NCBI GenBank assembly: GCA_024698805.1
Contig: JAILQT010000036.1
Location: 1 to 34,925 of the forward strand
Direction: 5' to 3'
DNA from: Solobacterium sp.
GTDB taxonomy: Bacteria; Bacillota_I; Bacilli_A; Erysipelotrichales; Erysipelotrichaceae
DNA length: 34,925 bases
Notes under the pieces: generated by a model
The model's database searches: none
Told to the model about the DNA's origin: nothing
Seen by the model: the letters and a program-made list of their open reading frames with translations, nothing else
Shown: positions 22,641 to 31,174 of the stretch, piece by piece
Position numbering within the stretch: the first letter of the stretch is position 1
Layout: the number at the start of each line of letters is the position of its first letter
Position numbers and translations under genes: made by a program

Positions 22641-23516
22641 ATGAAGAAGAAGACCGTATTAAAAGCGATATTGATCCTGCTGTGTGCCGCCGTGATCCTG
22701 GCTGCAGCGGAACTGTGGGCCTCCGCCAACATGCTTGTCAGCAGACGGTATGAGACTGTCTCCGCAAAGATCACGGAAGACATGGATATCGTGATCCTTT
22801 CCGACCTGCACGGCTATGATTTCCGCGGGGCGCTTGAAAAAAAGATCCGCAGTGCGGAGCCCGACCTGATCCTGATGGACGGGGATATGGTCAACAGTGA
22901 CGGCAGCGGCCTGGATATCGTCTGTGACCTGATCCGTGAGCTGCAGGCGGCGGCGCCGGTGTTCTATTCCTGGGGGAACCATGAGGTGTCGTGTCTTAAA
23001 GTCATACCGGATCTGAAGGAACGCATGGAGTCTGCCGGGTGCACAGTCGTGGAAAAGAACTATGCGGATATCTCCGCCGGAAACAATACGCTGCGGATCG
23101 GCGGGCTCTATGAGTATGCATTCGGTCATAATTCGGGCGGCTATAATAAAGCCGGCAGCGCCCCGGATGACGTCCGCCTGTTCCTGGAGGATTTCACGGA
23201 TACGGAAAGATACACCCTCATGCTGGCACACCGGCCGGACTCGTTCATCTTCGGCGATGTCTCGGAGACGTATGCAATCGATATGGTCGTCTGCGGGCAT
23301 CTGCACGGCGGACAGATCGTCGTCCCGTTCAAGGGCGGTCTTGTCGGCGGCGACCAGGGATGGTTCCCGGAATATGTCCACGGCCTGTACGAAAAGGACC
23401 TGCTGCATATCCTGATCACGAGCGGCCTCAGTGCCGGGAAAAGAAAGTACCCGCGTATCTTCAACCGCCCGGAGGTCATGATCCTGCATCTGAAGGCAGG
23501 CACCGGGGAAGAATAA
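22641..23516 (+). CDS. Membrane-anchored calcineurin-like metallophosphoesterase
   Basis: 291 residues. A basic N-terminus and one helix (about 8-28, TVLKAILILLCAAVILAAAELW) anchor the enzyme with its active site outside. The metallophosphoesterase motifs are in order: ILSDLHGYDF (D-x-H), ILMDGDMVNSDG (G-D), WGNHEV (G-N-H-E), MLAHRPD (H) and VCGHLHGGQI (G-H-x-H). The family (YkuE/YaeI-like) includes UDP-2,3-diacylglucosamine-type and lipid or nucleotide phosphoesterases; substrate unassigned. No Shine-Dalgarno site precedes the ATG, and the -10 lies eight bases upstream, so the mRNA is probably leaderless. Confidence 0.9.
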   Translation: MKKKTVLKAILILLCAAVILAAAELWASANMLVSRRYETVSAKITEDMDIVILSDLHGYDFRGALEKKIRSAEPDLILMDGDMVNSDGSGLDIVCDLIRELQAAAPVFYSWGNHEVSCLKVIPDLKERMESAGCTVVEKNYADISAGNNTLRIGGLYEYAFGHNSGGYNKAGSAPDDVRLFLEDFTDTERYTLMLAHRPDSFIFGDVSETYAIDMVVCGHLHGGQIVVPFKGGLVGGDQGWFPEYVHGLYEKDLLHILITSGLSAGKRKYPRIFNRPEVMILHLKAGTGEE

Positions 23517-23550
23517 AAAAGCTTTCGGCTGTTTTACCGAAAGCTTTTCT
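23517..23550. terminator. Bidirectional terminator between convergent genes
   Basis: AAAAGCTTTCGG (23517-23528) pairs perfectly with CCGAAAGCTTTT (23537-23548). The flanking A and T runs let it act for the phosphoesterase on the plus strand and the kinase on the minus strand. Confidence 0.85.
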
Positions 23551-25010
23551 TAACCGTTCACAAGCAGGAAGATCCTCTCTGTTTCCTCCAGATAATTCTG
23601 ATAGAAATCACAGTGATCCGGGATCGGCGTAAATACGTAGGGGACAGATTCTTTCCTTACGGCGGCGAAAGCCTCGTACAGGCTGTCATAGATCCCCAGG
23701 TGCACGGCAGCGTTCATGAACGCGCCGATCGCTGTTGCCTGCGTATCTGAATAGCGCAGGAGCTTTTTGCCTGTCATGTCCGCAAGGATCTGGTCGAAGA
23801 AATCACACTTCGTCATCCCGCCGCCGATGTAGACCGTATCTGCTTCCCTGACCTTTTTCGGCATTGCCAGGATACTTTTGGCGATCTCCGCGGCGATGCC
23901 CTCATACATGGCACGCGCGAGATCCGCCCTTGTATTGCCCAGTGAGATATTGGAGAAGCTTGCCCTTGCCTCATTATTCCAGTGACGCGTGCCGCATCCC
24001 TGGAAGAGGGGGACGCAGAGCACGCCGTTCGCGCCGATCGGGGAGGAGGCGGCGATGTCGTTGAATGTATCGAAATCGATCTGGCCCCTGTGCCATTCAT
24101 CGGGGAAGATCTCCCGGATGAGCCAGTTCAGCGCTGCAGCCGATGCGAGTACGTTGGATTCGACCGTATATTTGCCCGGTACGGCGGATATATTGCATAT
24201 CATCGTGGAGTTTGTGAGTTCAGGTTCATCGGATAGGGAAAGGATGAAGGATCCGGTGCCGCAGTTGATCACCAGGGAGCTGTCATCCAGCTGTCCGAGA
24301 CCCAGTGCGGAATTCTGCTGGTCGCCGCCGGACGTGATCACAGGGATGCCCTGCGGAATACCGCTCTCCCTGGCGAACGAAGTGGTCGTCCTGCCCGCTA
24401 TACCGGGCTGGATGATATCCGGGAGCTTGTCTTCATCGATATTGAACAGCTCCAGCATCCTCTTATCCCATCTGCATGTCTTCAGATCCATGAGGTTTGA
24501 GCGGCTGCCGTAGGTAGCGTCTGTCGTCCATGTCCCGCACATATAGTTAAGGAGGTAATCCGGGACGATCAGGGCTTTGTATGCTCTGTCATATATATCC
24601 CGCATGTTTTCCTTCATCCAGGTCAGTTTTGAACCGGTGAATACGGTGTTGACGGATGAACCTGTCGTCGTGTAGATCTCGCCGTTATGCGGGGTCAGGC
24701 TGCTGCAGATCGCTGTATTCCTGGTGTCCTGCCACATGATGAAATTGGCGAGCGCTTTGCCGGAGGCATCGCACAGCGTCGGTACGGAACGCAGTGATGT
24801 CAGCGATATGGCATCGATATCCCCGAACCTCTGTATGTGGTCGCAGATATCCAGAAGCCCGTTCACGTAGACCCGGGGATCCTGTTCGATCCATCCGTTT
24901 TTATGGATCAGCGGTGTAAGGATGCTTTTGATCCCCTTGATGGAACCGGTATCTGAAAAAAGGATGCCGCGCATGCTGGTAGTGCCGATATCTATGCATA
25001 ATATGTTCAT
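23550..25010 (-). CDS. FGGY-family carbohydrate kinase
   Basis: 486 residues, the normal family length. The phosphate-1 loop CIDIGTTSMRG opens the protein; WIEQDP, MWQDTRN, TSGGDQQNSALGLGQ (catalytic Asp in the G-x-x-D region), INCGTGSF, and the C-terminal IGGGMTKCDFFDQILADMTGKKLLRYSDTQATAIGAF (adenosine motif) complete the fold. It phosphorylates a sugar, polyol or related acid with ATP. Start: ATG 25010, seven bases after GAGGT; ATG 25016 would touch the ribosome site. It is divergent from ulaG-ulaE-ulaF, so an L-xylulose/L-ribulose-like pentulose or a lactone/aldonate is a reasonable guess for its substrate. Confidence 0.9.
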   Translation of the reverse strand: MNILCIDIGTTSMRGILFSDTGSIKGIKSILTPLIHKNGWIEQDPRVYVNGLLDICDHIQRFGDIDAISLTSLRSVPTLCDASGKALANFIMWQDTRNTAICSSLTPHNGEIYTTTGSSVNTVFTGSKLTWMKENMRDIYDRAYKALIVPDYLLNYMCGTWTTDATYGSRSNLMDLKTCRWDKRMLELFNIDEDKLPDIIQPGIAGRTTTSFARESGIPQGIPVITSGGDQQNSALGLGQLDDSSLVINCGTGSFILSLSDEPELTNSTMICNISAVPGKYTVESNVLASAAALNWLIREIFPDEWHRGQIDFDTFNDIAASSPIGANGVLCVPLFQGCGTRHWNNEARASFSNISLGNTRADLARAMYEGIAAEIAKSILAMPKKVREADTVYIGGGMTKCDFFDQILADMTGKKLLRYSDTQATAIGAFMNAAVHLGIYDSLYEAFAAVRKESVPYVFTPIPDHCDFYQNYLEETERIFLLVNG

Positions 25011-25067
25011 GGTCATGACCTCATCAAAGAAAATGTACCATGAGCATACGTAAAATGAAAGTATCGT

Positions 25068-25096
25068 TTGACAAGCCGGGTAAGAACCGATAGGGT
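25068..25096 (+). promoter_or_regulatory. Sigma-A promoter of the ula-like operon
   Basis: TTGACA (25068-25073), a 17-base spacer and TAGGGT (25091-25096) form a clear promoter; GGAGG (25120-25124) and the ATG at 25131 follow. On the other strand TTTCAT and TACATT, 17 bases apart, are a possible kinase promoter. The 120-base gap between the two genes therefore carries divergent promoters. Confidence 0.65.
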
Positions 25097-25130
25097 TAAG
25101 ACAGAACAGTTAGAAATACGGAGGATAATT

Positions 25131-26234
25131 ATGAGTTTGATCGATACAATCACCAGGGAGTCGTGGATCAAAAAGACGTTCCCCGAATGGGGCACATGGC
25201 TTGTCGAGGAGATCGAGGAGAAACAGGTCCCCAAAGGCAATGTCTCGATGTGGTGGCTGGGATGCGTAGGCATCTGGCTGAAGACAGAGAACGATACGAA
25301 CATCACCGTTGATCTGTGGACAGGCAACGGCAAGCGTACACACGGCAACGGCAAGATGGCTGTCGGCCATCAGATGGCAAACATGTCCGGTGCGAGGATG
25401 ATGCAGCCGAACCTCAGGAACGTCCCGTTCGTGATCGACCCGTTCGCATTCAAGAAGGTCGACGCTGTACTGGCAACGCATTATCATCATGACCATATGA
25501 GCGAGGAATGGGCTGCGCATGTCATCCATTCCGGCATGACGACAGTTGACGATGAAGGAAACGAGATCCCCGTACCGTTCATCGGACCGAAGAAATCCGT
25601 TGAACTGTGGGTCAGCTGGGGCGTTCCCGAAGACAGGTGCAGGGTCGTCAAGCCCGGCGATGTGATCAAATTCAAGGATCTGGAGATCGTCTGCCTCGAA
25701 TCGTTCGACAGGACATGCCTCGTTACGACCGATTCAACAGGACCCGACCGTGAAGAGCTTTGGGGCAAGTGCCCGGATGACATGGATGACAAGGCTGTCA
25801 ACTATCTCATCAAGACACCCGGCGGCAATATCTATCACTCCGGCGATTCGCATTTCTCCATCTATTTCGCAAAACACGGGAAAGACTACGATATCGACGT
25901 CGCTTTCGGCGCGTTCGGCGAGAACCCGGTCGGCATCCAGGACAAGATGACATCCGTTGATATCCTGCGTATGGCGGAGAGCCTCCGCTGCAAGGTCGTC
26001 ATCCCCATCCACCATGACATCTGGGCGAACTTCCAGGCGGACACGGAAGAGATCCGTCTGCTGTATGATTTCAAGAAACCGAGGAACAACTACCGGTTCC
26101 GTCCTTTCTTCTGGCAGGTCGGCGGCCAGTATACATATCCGCAGGACAAGGACATCATGTATTACCACCATCCGCGCGGCTTTGACGACTGTTTCGAAAA
26201 CGAGCAGAACGTACCGTTCCGTTCGATCCTGTAA
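25131..26234 (+). CDS. ulaG: L-ascorbate-6-phosphate lactonase, UlaG-type
   Basis: 367 residues, closely matching UlaG as I remember it throughout: [19 protein letters not shown] is mirrored by [19 protein letters not shown], and [51 protein letters not shown] and [19 protein letters not shown] all agree. The metallo-beta-lactamase-fold metal site THYHHDHMS and later His/Asp ligands (SGDSH, PIHHDIW) are present. UlaG opens the lactone ring of L-ascorbate 6-phosphate in the cytosol. It carries one insertion against E. coli UlaG around [18 protein letters not shown]. No ulaABC transporter adjoins it. Confidence 0.92.
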   Translation: MSLIDTITRESWIKKTFPEWGTWLVEEIEEKQVPKGNVSMWWLGCVGIWLKTENDTNITVDLWTGNGKRTHGNGKMAVGHQMANMSGARMMQPNLRNVPFVIDPFAFKKVDAVLATHYHHDHMSEEWAAHVIHSGMTTVDDEGNEIPVPFIGPKKSVELWVSWGVPEDRCRVVKPGDVIKFKDLEIVCLESFDRTCLVTTDSTGPDREELWGKCPDDMDDKAVNYLIKTPGGNIYHSGDSHFSIYFAKHGKDYDIDVAFGAFGENPVGIQDKMTSVDILRMAESLRCKVVIPIHHDIWANFQADTEEIRLLYDFKKPRNNYRFRPFFWQVGGQYTYPQDKDIMYYHHPRGFDDCFENEQNVPFRSIL

Positions 26235-26245
26235 GGTGCGGCGCG

Positions 26246-27103
26246 ATGAGACCGTACTTGCTCGGGATATACGAGAAGGCAATGCCTTCCTTCCTGACAT
26301 GGAAGGAAAAAATGATCTGCGCGAAGGAAGCCGGATTCGATTATATCGAGATCAGCATCGACGAAACGGATGACAAGCTCTCCCGTCTGGAATGGACAGA
26401 ACAGGAAAGAAGCGAATTCATTGACCTGATGCGCGGGATGCAGATGCCGGTGCGCTCCATCTGTCTGAGCGGGCACAGGAAATACCCGTTCGGATCGCAT
26501 GATGAAAGCGTGCGCGCAAGATCCATGGAGATCATGGAAAAGGCAGTCGTGTTTGCGCATGACCTCGGCATCCGGACGATCCAGCTTGCCGGATACGATG
26601 TCTATTATGAGGAAGGCGACGAACAGACGCGCGCCATGTTCCTGGAGAACCTGAAAAAAGCGGCGGGCATCGCTGCGGTATACGGCATCGTGCTCGGCTT
26701 TGAGACGATGGAGACCGACTTCATGAACACGGTCGCTAAAGCCATGGCATATGTGAAGAAAGTCGATTCACCGTACCTGCATGTGTACCCGGATCTCGGG
26801 AATATCACCAATGCATGCCTGCAGGCCGGAACGTCCGTAACGGATGATCTGGAAACAGGCAGGGGGCATCTGGTCGCCATGCATCTGAAGGAGACCGTAC
26901 CGGGCGTGTTCCGCGAAGTGCCGTTCGGAAGCGGCCATGTGGACTTTGAGGCAGGCATAAACAAGGCATGGGAGCTCGGTGTCCGGCGCTACCTGACGGA
27001 GTTCTGGTATACAGGCGAGGAAAACTGGAAAGAGATCGTCAAAGACGCGAATGACAGGATGCGCCTCATCCTGGACAGGGTCAGCGGAGGAGAGACATGC
27101 TGA
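26246..27103 (+). CDS. ulaE: L-ribulose-5-phosphate (L-xylulose-5-phosphate) 3-epimerase, UlaE-type
   Basis: 285 residues, a TIM barrel of the xylose-isomerase-like superfamily. LLGIYEKAMPSFLTWKEKMICAKEAGFDYIEISIDETDDKLSRLEW is nearly diagnostic of UlaE/SgbU, as are ICLSGHRKYPFGSHD, GFETMETDFMNT (metal Glu), YPDLGNITN (Asp) and VPFGSGHVDF. It converts L-xylulose 5-phosphate to L-ribulose 5-phosphate. It starts 11 bases after ulaG and overlaps the next gene by seven bases, so it is in the same operon. Confidence 0.94.
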   Translation: MRPYLLGIYEKAMPSFLTWKEKMICAKEAGFDYIEISIDETDDKLSRLEWTEQERSEFIDLMRGMQMPVRSICLSGHRKYPFGSHDESVRARSMEIMEKAVVFAHDLGIRTIQLAGYDVYYEEGDEQTRAMFLENLKKAAGIAAVYGIVLGFETMETDFMNTVAKAMAYVKKVDSPYLHVYPDLGNITNACLQAGTSVTDDLETGRGHLVAMHLKETVPGVFREVPFGSGHVDFEAGINKAWELGVRRYLTEFWYTGEENWKEIVKDANDRMRLILDRVSGGETC

Positions 27104-28125
27104 AATGCAGGAAAAAAGTGATCGGGCATCTGAACAAATGCTACTCACTGGCAGAATATGACGAAGACGGCAGACGGTATATGCTGTGTGCCGCAGAGAA
27201 AGAAGATCCCTGTTATCAGTTTGACAGGGAAGGAAACCGGACAGGCGTCATGTGGGAAGGCCCCGGGGGCGTCATGTCGATGGAACAGTACAATGACGTG
27301 CTGCTGGCTACGTGGAAGTTCTATTCGCCGAACAATTCCGCGGAAGCGAAGATCGTCTATTACACAAAGGGTGAAGACGGTTATGACTGCCATGTCCTGT
27401 GCGACCTCCCGTTCGTACACCGGTTCGGCATTATTTCCGCAGAAGGAAGGAGCTGGCTGGTCGCCTGCACGCTGAAGTCGGCGCATGCATTCAAGGATGA
27501 CTGGACATGCCCGGGCAGGATCTGGGCTGCAGAGCTTCCGGAAGACCTGAAGGTGTTCTCCGCAGAAAACCAGCTGGTCATGAAGCCGCTGGTCAGCGGC
27601 CTGTACAGGAACCACGGCTTCGTGAAAGTTACGGAAGACGGCAGGACATTCGCGCTGGTTGGCACTGAGAACGGCATCTACCGGGTCGATCCGCCTGCGG
27701 GCGGTGATGATCCCGTATGTGAAAAGATCCTGGACGCGCCGGCAAGCGATATGCTGTATACGGATCTCGACGGCGACGGGGAAAGGGAACTCTTTGTCCT
27801 GTCACCGTTCCACGGCGATACTGTCAGCATTTTCAAAAACGGTGAAGAGGTTTACCGCTATCCCGAAAAGCTTCCTTTCCTGCATGCGATCACGGAAGTG
27901 AAGACCGGTGAAAAGACCTATGCCGTAACAGGGAACCGGCAGGGCAGCAGGGATCTGCTCGCATTCAGCTGGGATCCTCAAACGAAGACCTACACATATG
28001 ACCTGCTGGACCGGGGTGCCGGCGCAGCGAACTGCTATTTTTACAGGGAAGGGGACAAAGACCTTCTCATGGCTGCCAACAGGGAAACAGACGAGATCGC
28101 TCTCTATGAGCTTTGGGAGGAATGA
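27097..28125 (+). CDS. Beta-propeller-like protein of unknown function inside the ula operon
   Basis: 342 residues, ATG 27097 with GGAGGAG just before. No signal peptide or membrane segment, so it is cytosolic. Repeated short strands (for example [109 protein letters not shown]) recur every 45-55 residues, suggesting a six- or seven-bladed propeller. [15 protein letters not shown] has the D-x-D-x-D-G calcium loop of FG-GAP/VCBS repeats. I do not recognise the family. Its place between ulaE and ulaF, overlapping both, argues for a part in the pathway, either as enzyme (a lactonase or isomerase-like propeller) or as sensor; this is inference. Confidence 0.75.
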   Translation: MLKCRKKVIGHLNKCYSLAEYDEDGRRYMLCAAEKEDPCYQFDREGNRTGVMWEGPGGVMSMEQYNDVLLATWKFYSPNNSAEAKIVYYTKGEDGYDCHVLCDLPFVHRFGIISAEGRSWLVACTLKSAHAFKDDWTCPGRIWAAELPEDLKVFSAENQLVMKPLVSGLYRNHGFVKVTEDGRTFALVGTENGIYRVDPPAGGDDPVCEKILDAPASDMLYTDLDGDGERELFVLSPFHGDTVSIFKNGEEVYRYPEKLPFLHAITEVKTGEKTYAVTGNRQGSRDLLAFSWDPQTKTYTYDLLDRGAGAANCYFYREGDKDLLMAANRETDEIALYELWEE

Positions 28126-28814
28126 TGCTTGAAGAACTGAAACAGAAAGTATACGAAGCGAACATGCTGCTGCCGAAGTACGGACTTGTCGTCTTTACCT
28201 GGGGCAATGTATCCGGCATCGACAGGGAGAAGAACCTGATGGTCATCAAGCCTTCAGGCGTGGAATACGATGTCATGAAACCGGAAGACATGGTCGTCGT
28301 CGATATCGCCACAGGCGAAAAGGTCGAAGGGAAGCTCAAGCCTTCTTCCGACACGGATACGCATCTTGTCCTTTACAGGAATTTCAAAAACATCGGCGGT
28401 ATCGTCCATACGCACAGCGAATGGGCTGTATCGTTCGCGCAGGCGGGTATGGGCATCCCGGCAATGGGTACGACGCACGGCGACTATTTCTACGGGGAGA
28501 TCCCGTGCACGAGGAAGATGACGCCGGAAGAGATCGCCGGTTCCTATGAACTGGAGACAGGCAATGTCATCGTCGAGACGTTCAAAGATATCGACCCGGA
28601 CATGGTGCCAGGCGTGCTGGTCAACAGTCACGGACCCTTCACATGGGGGACGGACCCGTTCAACGCTGTGCACAATTCCGTCGTTCTCGAAAAGGTCGCC
28701 TTCATGGATCTGCATGCAATGATGCTGAATCCCAAGGCAGGACCCATGCAGCAGGAACTGCTGGACAAGCATTTCCTCAGGAAACACGGACCGAACGCAT
28801 ATTACGGACAGTGA
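28125..28814 (+). CDS. ulaF: L-ribulose-5-phosphate 4-epimerase, UlaF/AraD-type
   Basis: 229 residues. Start ATG 28125, four bases after GGGAGG; ATG 28122 is equally in frame and overlaps the upstream stop. [44 protein letters not shown] is the family opening; metal histidines lie in IVHTHSEWA and the later [24 protein letters not shown] and the C-terminal [15 protein letters not shown] match UlaF and AraD closely. It converts L-ribulose 5-phosphate to D-xylulose 5-phosphate, which enters the pentose phosphate pathway. The closeness to UlaF rather than AraD is judged mainly from the operon. Confidence 0.94.
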   Translation: MLEELKQKVYEANMLLPKYGLVVFTWGNVSGIDREKNLMVIKPSGVEYDVMKPEDMVVVDIATGEKVEGKLKPSSDTDTHLVLYRNFKNIGGIVHTHSEWAVSFAQAGMGIPAMGTTHGDYFYGEIPCTRKMTPEEIAGSYELETGNVIVETFKDIDPDMVPGVLVNSHGPFTWGTDPFNAVHNSVVLEKVAFMDLHAMMLNPKAGPMQQELLDKHFLRKHGPNAYYGQ

Positions 28815-28839
28815 AAAAGTGCTCAGGCACTTTTTCTTT
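28814..28839 (+). terminator. Strong intrinsic terminator of the ula-like operon
   Basis: AAAAAGTGC (28814-28822) pairs with GCACTTTTT (28827-28835) around TCAG, followed by CTTT. Confidence 0.88.
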
Positions 28840-28858
28840 CGCTATGAACATCTTGGAT

Positions 28859-28864
28859 TATAAT
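28859..28864 (+). promoter_or_regulatory. -10 box of rarA
   Basis: TATAAT at 28859-28864, 16 bases before the ATG at 28881, with GAGGTG between. TTTCGC (28837-28842) is a possible -35 with a 16-base spacer, next to the upstream terminator. Confidence 0.5.
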
Positions 28865-28880
28865 AATTCTGAGGTGCACG

Positions 28881-30218
28881 ATGAATCTATTTGAAGCAGC
28901 CGGCGAAGAAGCCAGGAAAAAGGAAGAACCGCTTGCATACCGCATGTGTCCCGAAACACTGGATGAAGTCGTCGGTCAGAAACATATTATCGGAAAAGAC
29001 AAGCTGCTTTACCGCGCGATCAAGGCCGACAAGCTCGGTTCGCTGATCTTTTACGGTCCCCCCGGAACAGGCAAAACAACGCTTGCCAGGGTGATCGCAA
29101 GCTCGACGAGCGCAGCTTTCCGGCAGGTCAATGCCGTGTCTGCGGGGAAAAAGGATCTCGAGAATGTCATCGCCGGGGCGAAGGACAGACTCGGCCTGAG
29201 CGGGAAAAAGACGATCCTGTTCATCGATGAGATCCACAGATTCAACAAAGCCCAGCAGGATTACCTGCTTCCGTTCGTGGAGAACGGCACGGTGACACTG
29301 ATCGGGGCAACGACGGAGAACCCGTATTTTGAAGTCAACGGCGCCCTGCTGTCACGCTCGCGCATATTCGAACTGAAGCCGCTTGAGAAGGAAGACCTGG
29401 CCGAACTGATCACAAGGGCGGTGAACGACCCGGTCAAAGGCATTGCCGGCGAGATGGTCAGTTTTGATGATGAAGCGGTCGATTTCCTGGCGGAAGCGGC
29501 GGACGGGGATGCACGCGCAGCGCTCAATGCCGTCGAACTGGCTGTGCTGACGACAGACCGCAGTGATGACGGCCTGATCCATGTGACGCTGGAAACAGCG
29601 GAGGAATGCATCCAGAAGCGCCATATACGCTACGACAAGAACGGGGACAACCATTACGATGTCATCTCCGCGTTCATCAAATCGATGCGGGGATCCGATC
29701 CCGATGCGGCGCTGTATTATCTGGCGCGGATGCTGAAGGCAGGGGAGGACGTCAAATTCATCGCGCGCAGGATCATGATCGCGGCTGCGGAAGAATGCGG
29801 CATCGCCGATGCAAGGGCCCTGACGGTCGCGACGGACGCAGCTCTGGCTGTGGAACGCGTCGGCATGCCGGAAGGGGCGATCATCCTTGCCCAGGCTGCC
29901 GTCTATGTCGCATGCGCACCGAAATCCAATGCGTCGTCGCAGGGAATCTTCAAGGCAATGGCGGAAGTGGAGAGAAGCGGCAGTCTGCAGATACCTCCTT
30001 ATCTTCAGGATGCGCATTATCCCGGTTCGAAAAACCTGGACAGGGGCACCGGGTACAAGTATGCGCATGACTACCCGAACCATTATGTCGACCAGCAGTA
30101 TCTCCCGAATGAGATCAAAGACATGCGTTTCTTTGAGATCAGCGATATCGCCTATGAGGGAAGGCTGCAGAAATATTTTGATTTTATCGGCAAGACCTAC
30201 GGAAAGGAAAAGAAGTGA
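28881..30218 (+). CDS. rarA: Replication-associated recombination protein A, AAA+ ATPase
   Basis: 445 residues, standard for RarA/MgsA/WRNIP1. N-terminal LAYRMCPETLDEVVGQKHIIG is the clamp-loader-like leader; Walker A is YGPPGTGKTT, Walker B ILFIDEIHRFNKAQQDYLLPFVE, sensor 1 LIGATTENPYFEVNGALLSRSRIF. The C-terminal tetramerisation domain (DVISAFIKSMRGSDPDAALYYLARML, RRIMIAAAEECGIAD, PPYLQDAHYPG) is intact. RarA acts at stalled replication forks, opening DNA ends on SSB-coated templates. The stop overlaps the GTG start of the lipid kinase. Confidence 0.95.
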   Translation: MNLFEAAGEEARKKEEPLAYRMCPETLDEVVGQKHIIGKDKLLYRAIKADKLGSLIFYGPPGTGKTTLARVIASSTSAAFRQVNAVSAGKKDLENVIAGAKDRLGLSGKKTILFIDEIHRFNKAQQDYLLPFVENGTVTLIGATTENPYFEVNGALLSRSRIFELKPLEKEDLAELITRAVNDPVKGIAGEMVSFDDEAVDFLAEAADGDARAALNAVELAVLTTDRSDDGLIHVTLETAEECIQKRHIRYDKNGDNHYDVISAFIKSMRGSDPDAALYYLARMLKAGEDVKFIARRIMIAAAEECGIADARALTVATDAALAVERVGMPEGAIILAQAAVYVACAPKSNASSQGIFKAMAEVERSGSLQIPPYLQDAHYPGSKNLDRGTGYKYAHDYPNHYVDQQYLPNEIKDMRFFEISDIAYEGRLQKYFDFIGKTYGKEKK

Positions 30219-31123
30219 CAGTTATCCGCAGAAAAAAAGTTCTTGTGCTCGGAAATACCGTTTCCGGTGTCGGCGCATTCGCCAGATACCTGCCCCGCAT
30301 CGTTGAGACGCTTGCGGTGCACGGCTGCGAGGCGACCGTATACCCGATCATCCCTTCCAGGGGACTGACAAGCGGGAATATCCTGAAAGAGTGCACCGGT
30401 GATTACGATGTGCTCCTTGTATGCGGCGGCGACGGGACGCTCAACTATGTCGTCAACGACATGCAGGCGATGGGCATTCAGAGACCTGTATGCTATATCC
30501 CGTGCGGCACGACGAATGATTTCGGAAGATCCATCGAGGAGAATATGTCGGCGGACCAGATCTGCCGCTGTGCCGCGATGGGCCGGATCAAGGAACTCGA
30601 TATCGCCAATTTCAACGGCAGGTATTTCAATTATGTCGCCGCGTTCGGCGCATTCACGAAGTCAAGCTACAGCACGCCCCAGAATGTGAAGAACGTCCTC
30701 GGCTACAGCGCCTATGTTCTGAATTCGATCGGTTCGTTCCCCGACAGCATCGGCTACCGGAAACATGTGAAGCTGACGCATGACGGCATCACGGAAGAAG
30801 GTAACTATATGTACGGCGGCATATCCAACTCCCTGACGATCGGCGGCATACGCTTCCCGTTCGCAGACAATCCCGCGCTGGACGACGGCCTGCTGGAGGT
30901 CGTGCTTGTCCGGTCACCGGACAATCCCGCGGATTTTGCGGCGATCATCGGCAATCTCGCAACGGGCTATGTCGACCAGAATATGATCCGCTGCTTCCAG
31001 GCAAAAGAGATCACGGTAGAATGCAGTGACCCGCTGGAATGGACGATCGACGGGGAAGACGGCGGCAGGCACAGGAAAGCAGAGATCGCTGTCTGTCCGA
31101 AAGCACTGCAGATACTTGTTTGA
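30215..31123 (+). CDS. YegS/DagK-like diacylglycerol (lipid) kinase
   Basis: 302 residues from GTG 30215, overlapping the rarA stop, with AAAGGAAAA upstream. VLVLGNTVSGVG, then VCGGDGTLNYVVND (the G-G-D-G-T nucleotide motif) and PCGTTNDFGRSI are the hallmarks of the DAGK catalytic domain; FNYVAAFGAFTKSSYSTPQ and DGLLEVVLVR belong to the second domain. The family phosphorylates diacylglycerol or related lipids at the inner membrane face; DgkB of Bacillus recycles diacylglycerol from teichoic acid synthesis. Which lipid is used here is not shown. Confidence 0.92.
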   Translation: MTVIRRKKVLVLGNTVSGVGAFARYLPRIVETLAVHGCEATVYPIIPSRGLTSGNILKECTGDYDVLLVCGGDGTLNYVVNDMQAMGIQRPVCYIPCGTTNDFGRSIEENMSADQICRCAAMGRIKELDIANFNGRYFNYVAAFGAFTKSSYSTPQNVKNVLGYSAYVLNSIGSFPDSIGYRKHVKLTHDGITEEGNYMYGGISNSLTIGGIRFPFADNPALDDGLLEVVLVRSPDNPADFAAIIGNLATGYVDQNMIRCFQAKEITVECSDPLEWTIDGEDGGRHRKAEIAVCPKALQILV

Positions 31124-31125
31124 TA

Positions 31126-31153
31126 TTGCACAGAAAAGGAATGGTGATATACT
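31126..31153 (+). promoter_or_regulatory. Promoter of purC
   Basis: TTGCAC (31126-31131), a 16-base spacer and TATACT (31148-31153). The leader is about 15 bases and holds GGAGG (31165-31169). Confidence 0.6.
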
Positions 31154-31174
31154 TTTTTGCGTATGGAGGAGAAT

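Noticed and set aside
31124-31174. Purine riboswitch upstream of purC
   Set aside because: The leader between the -10 box and the start is about 20 bases, too short for an aptamer.
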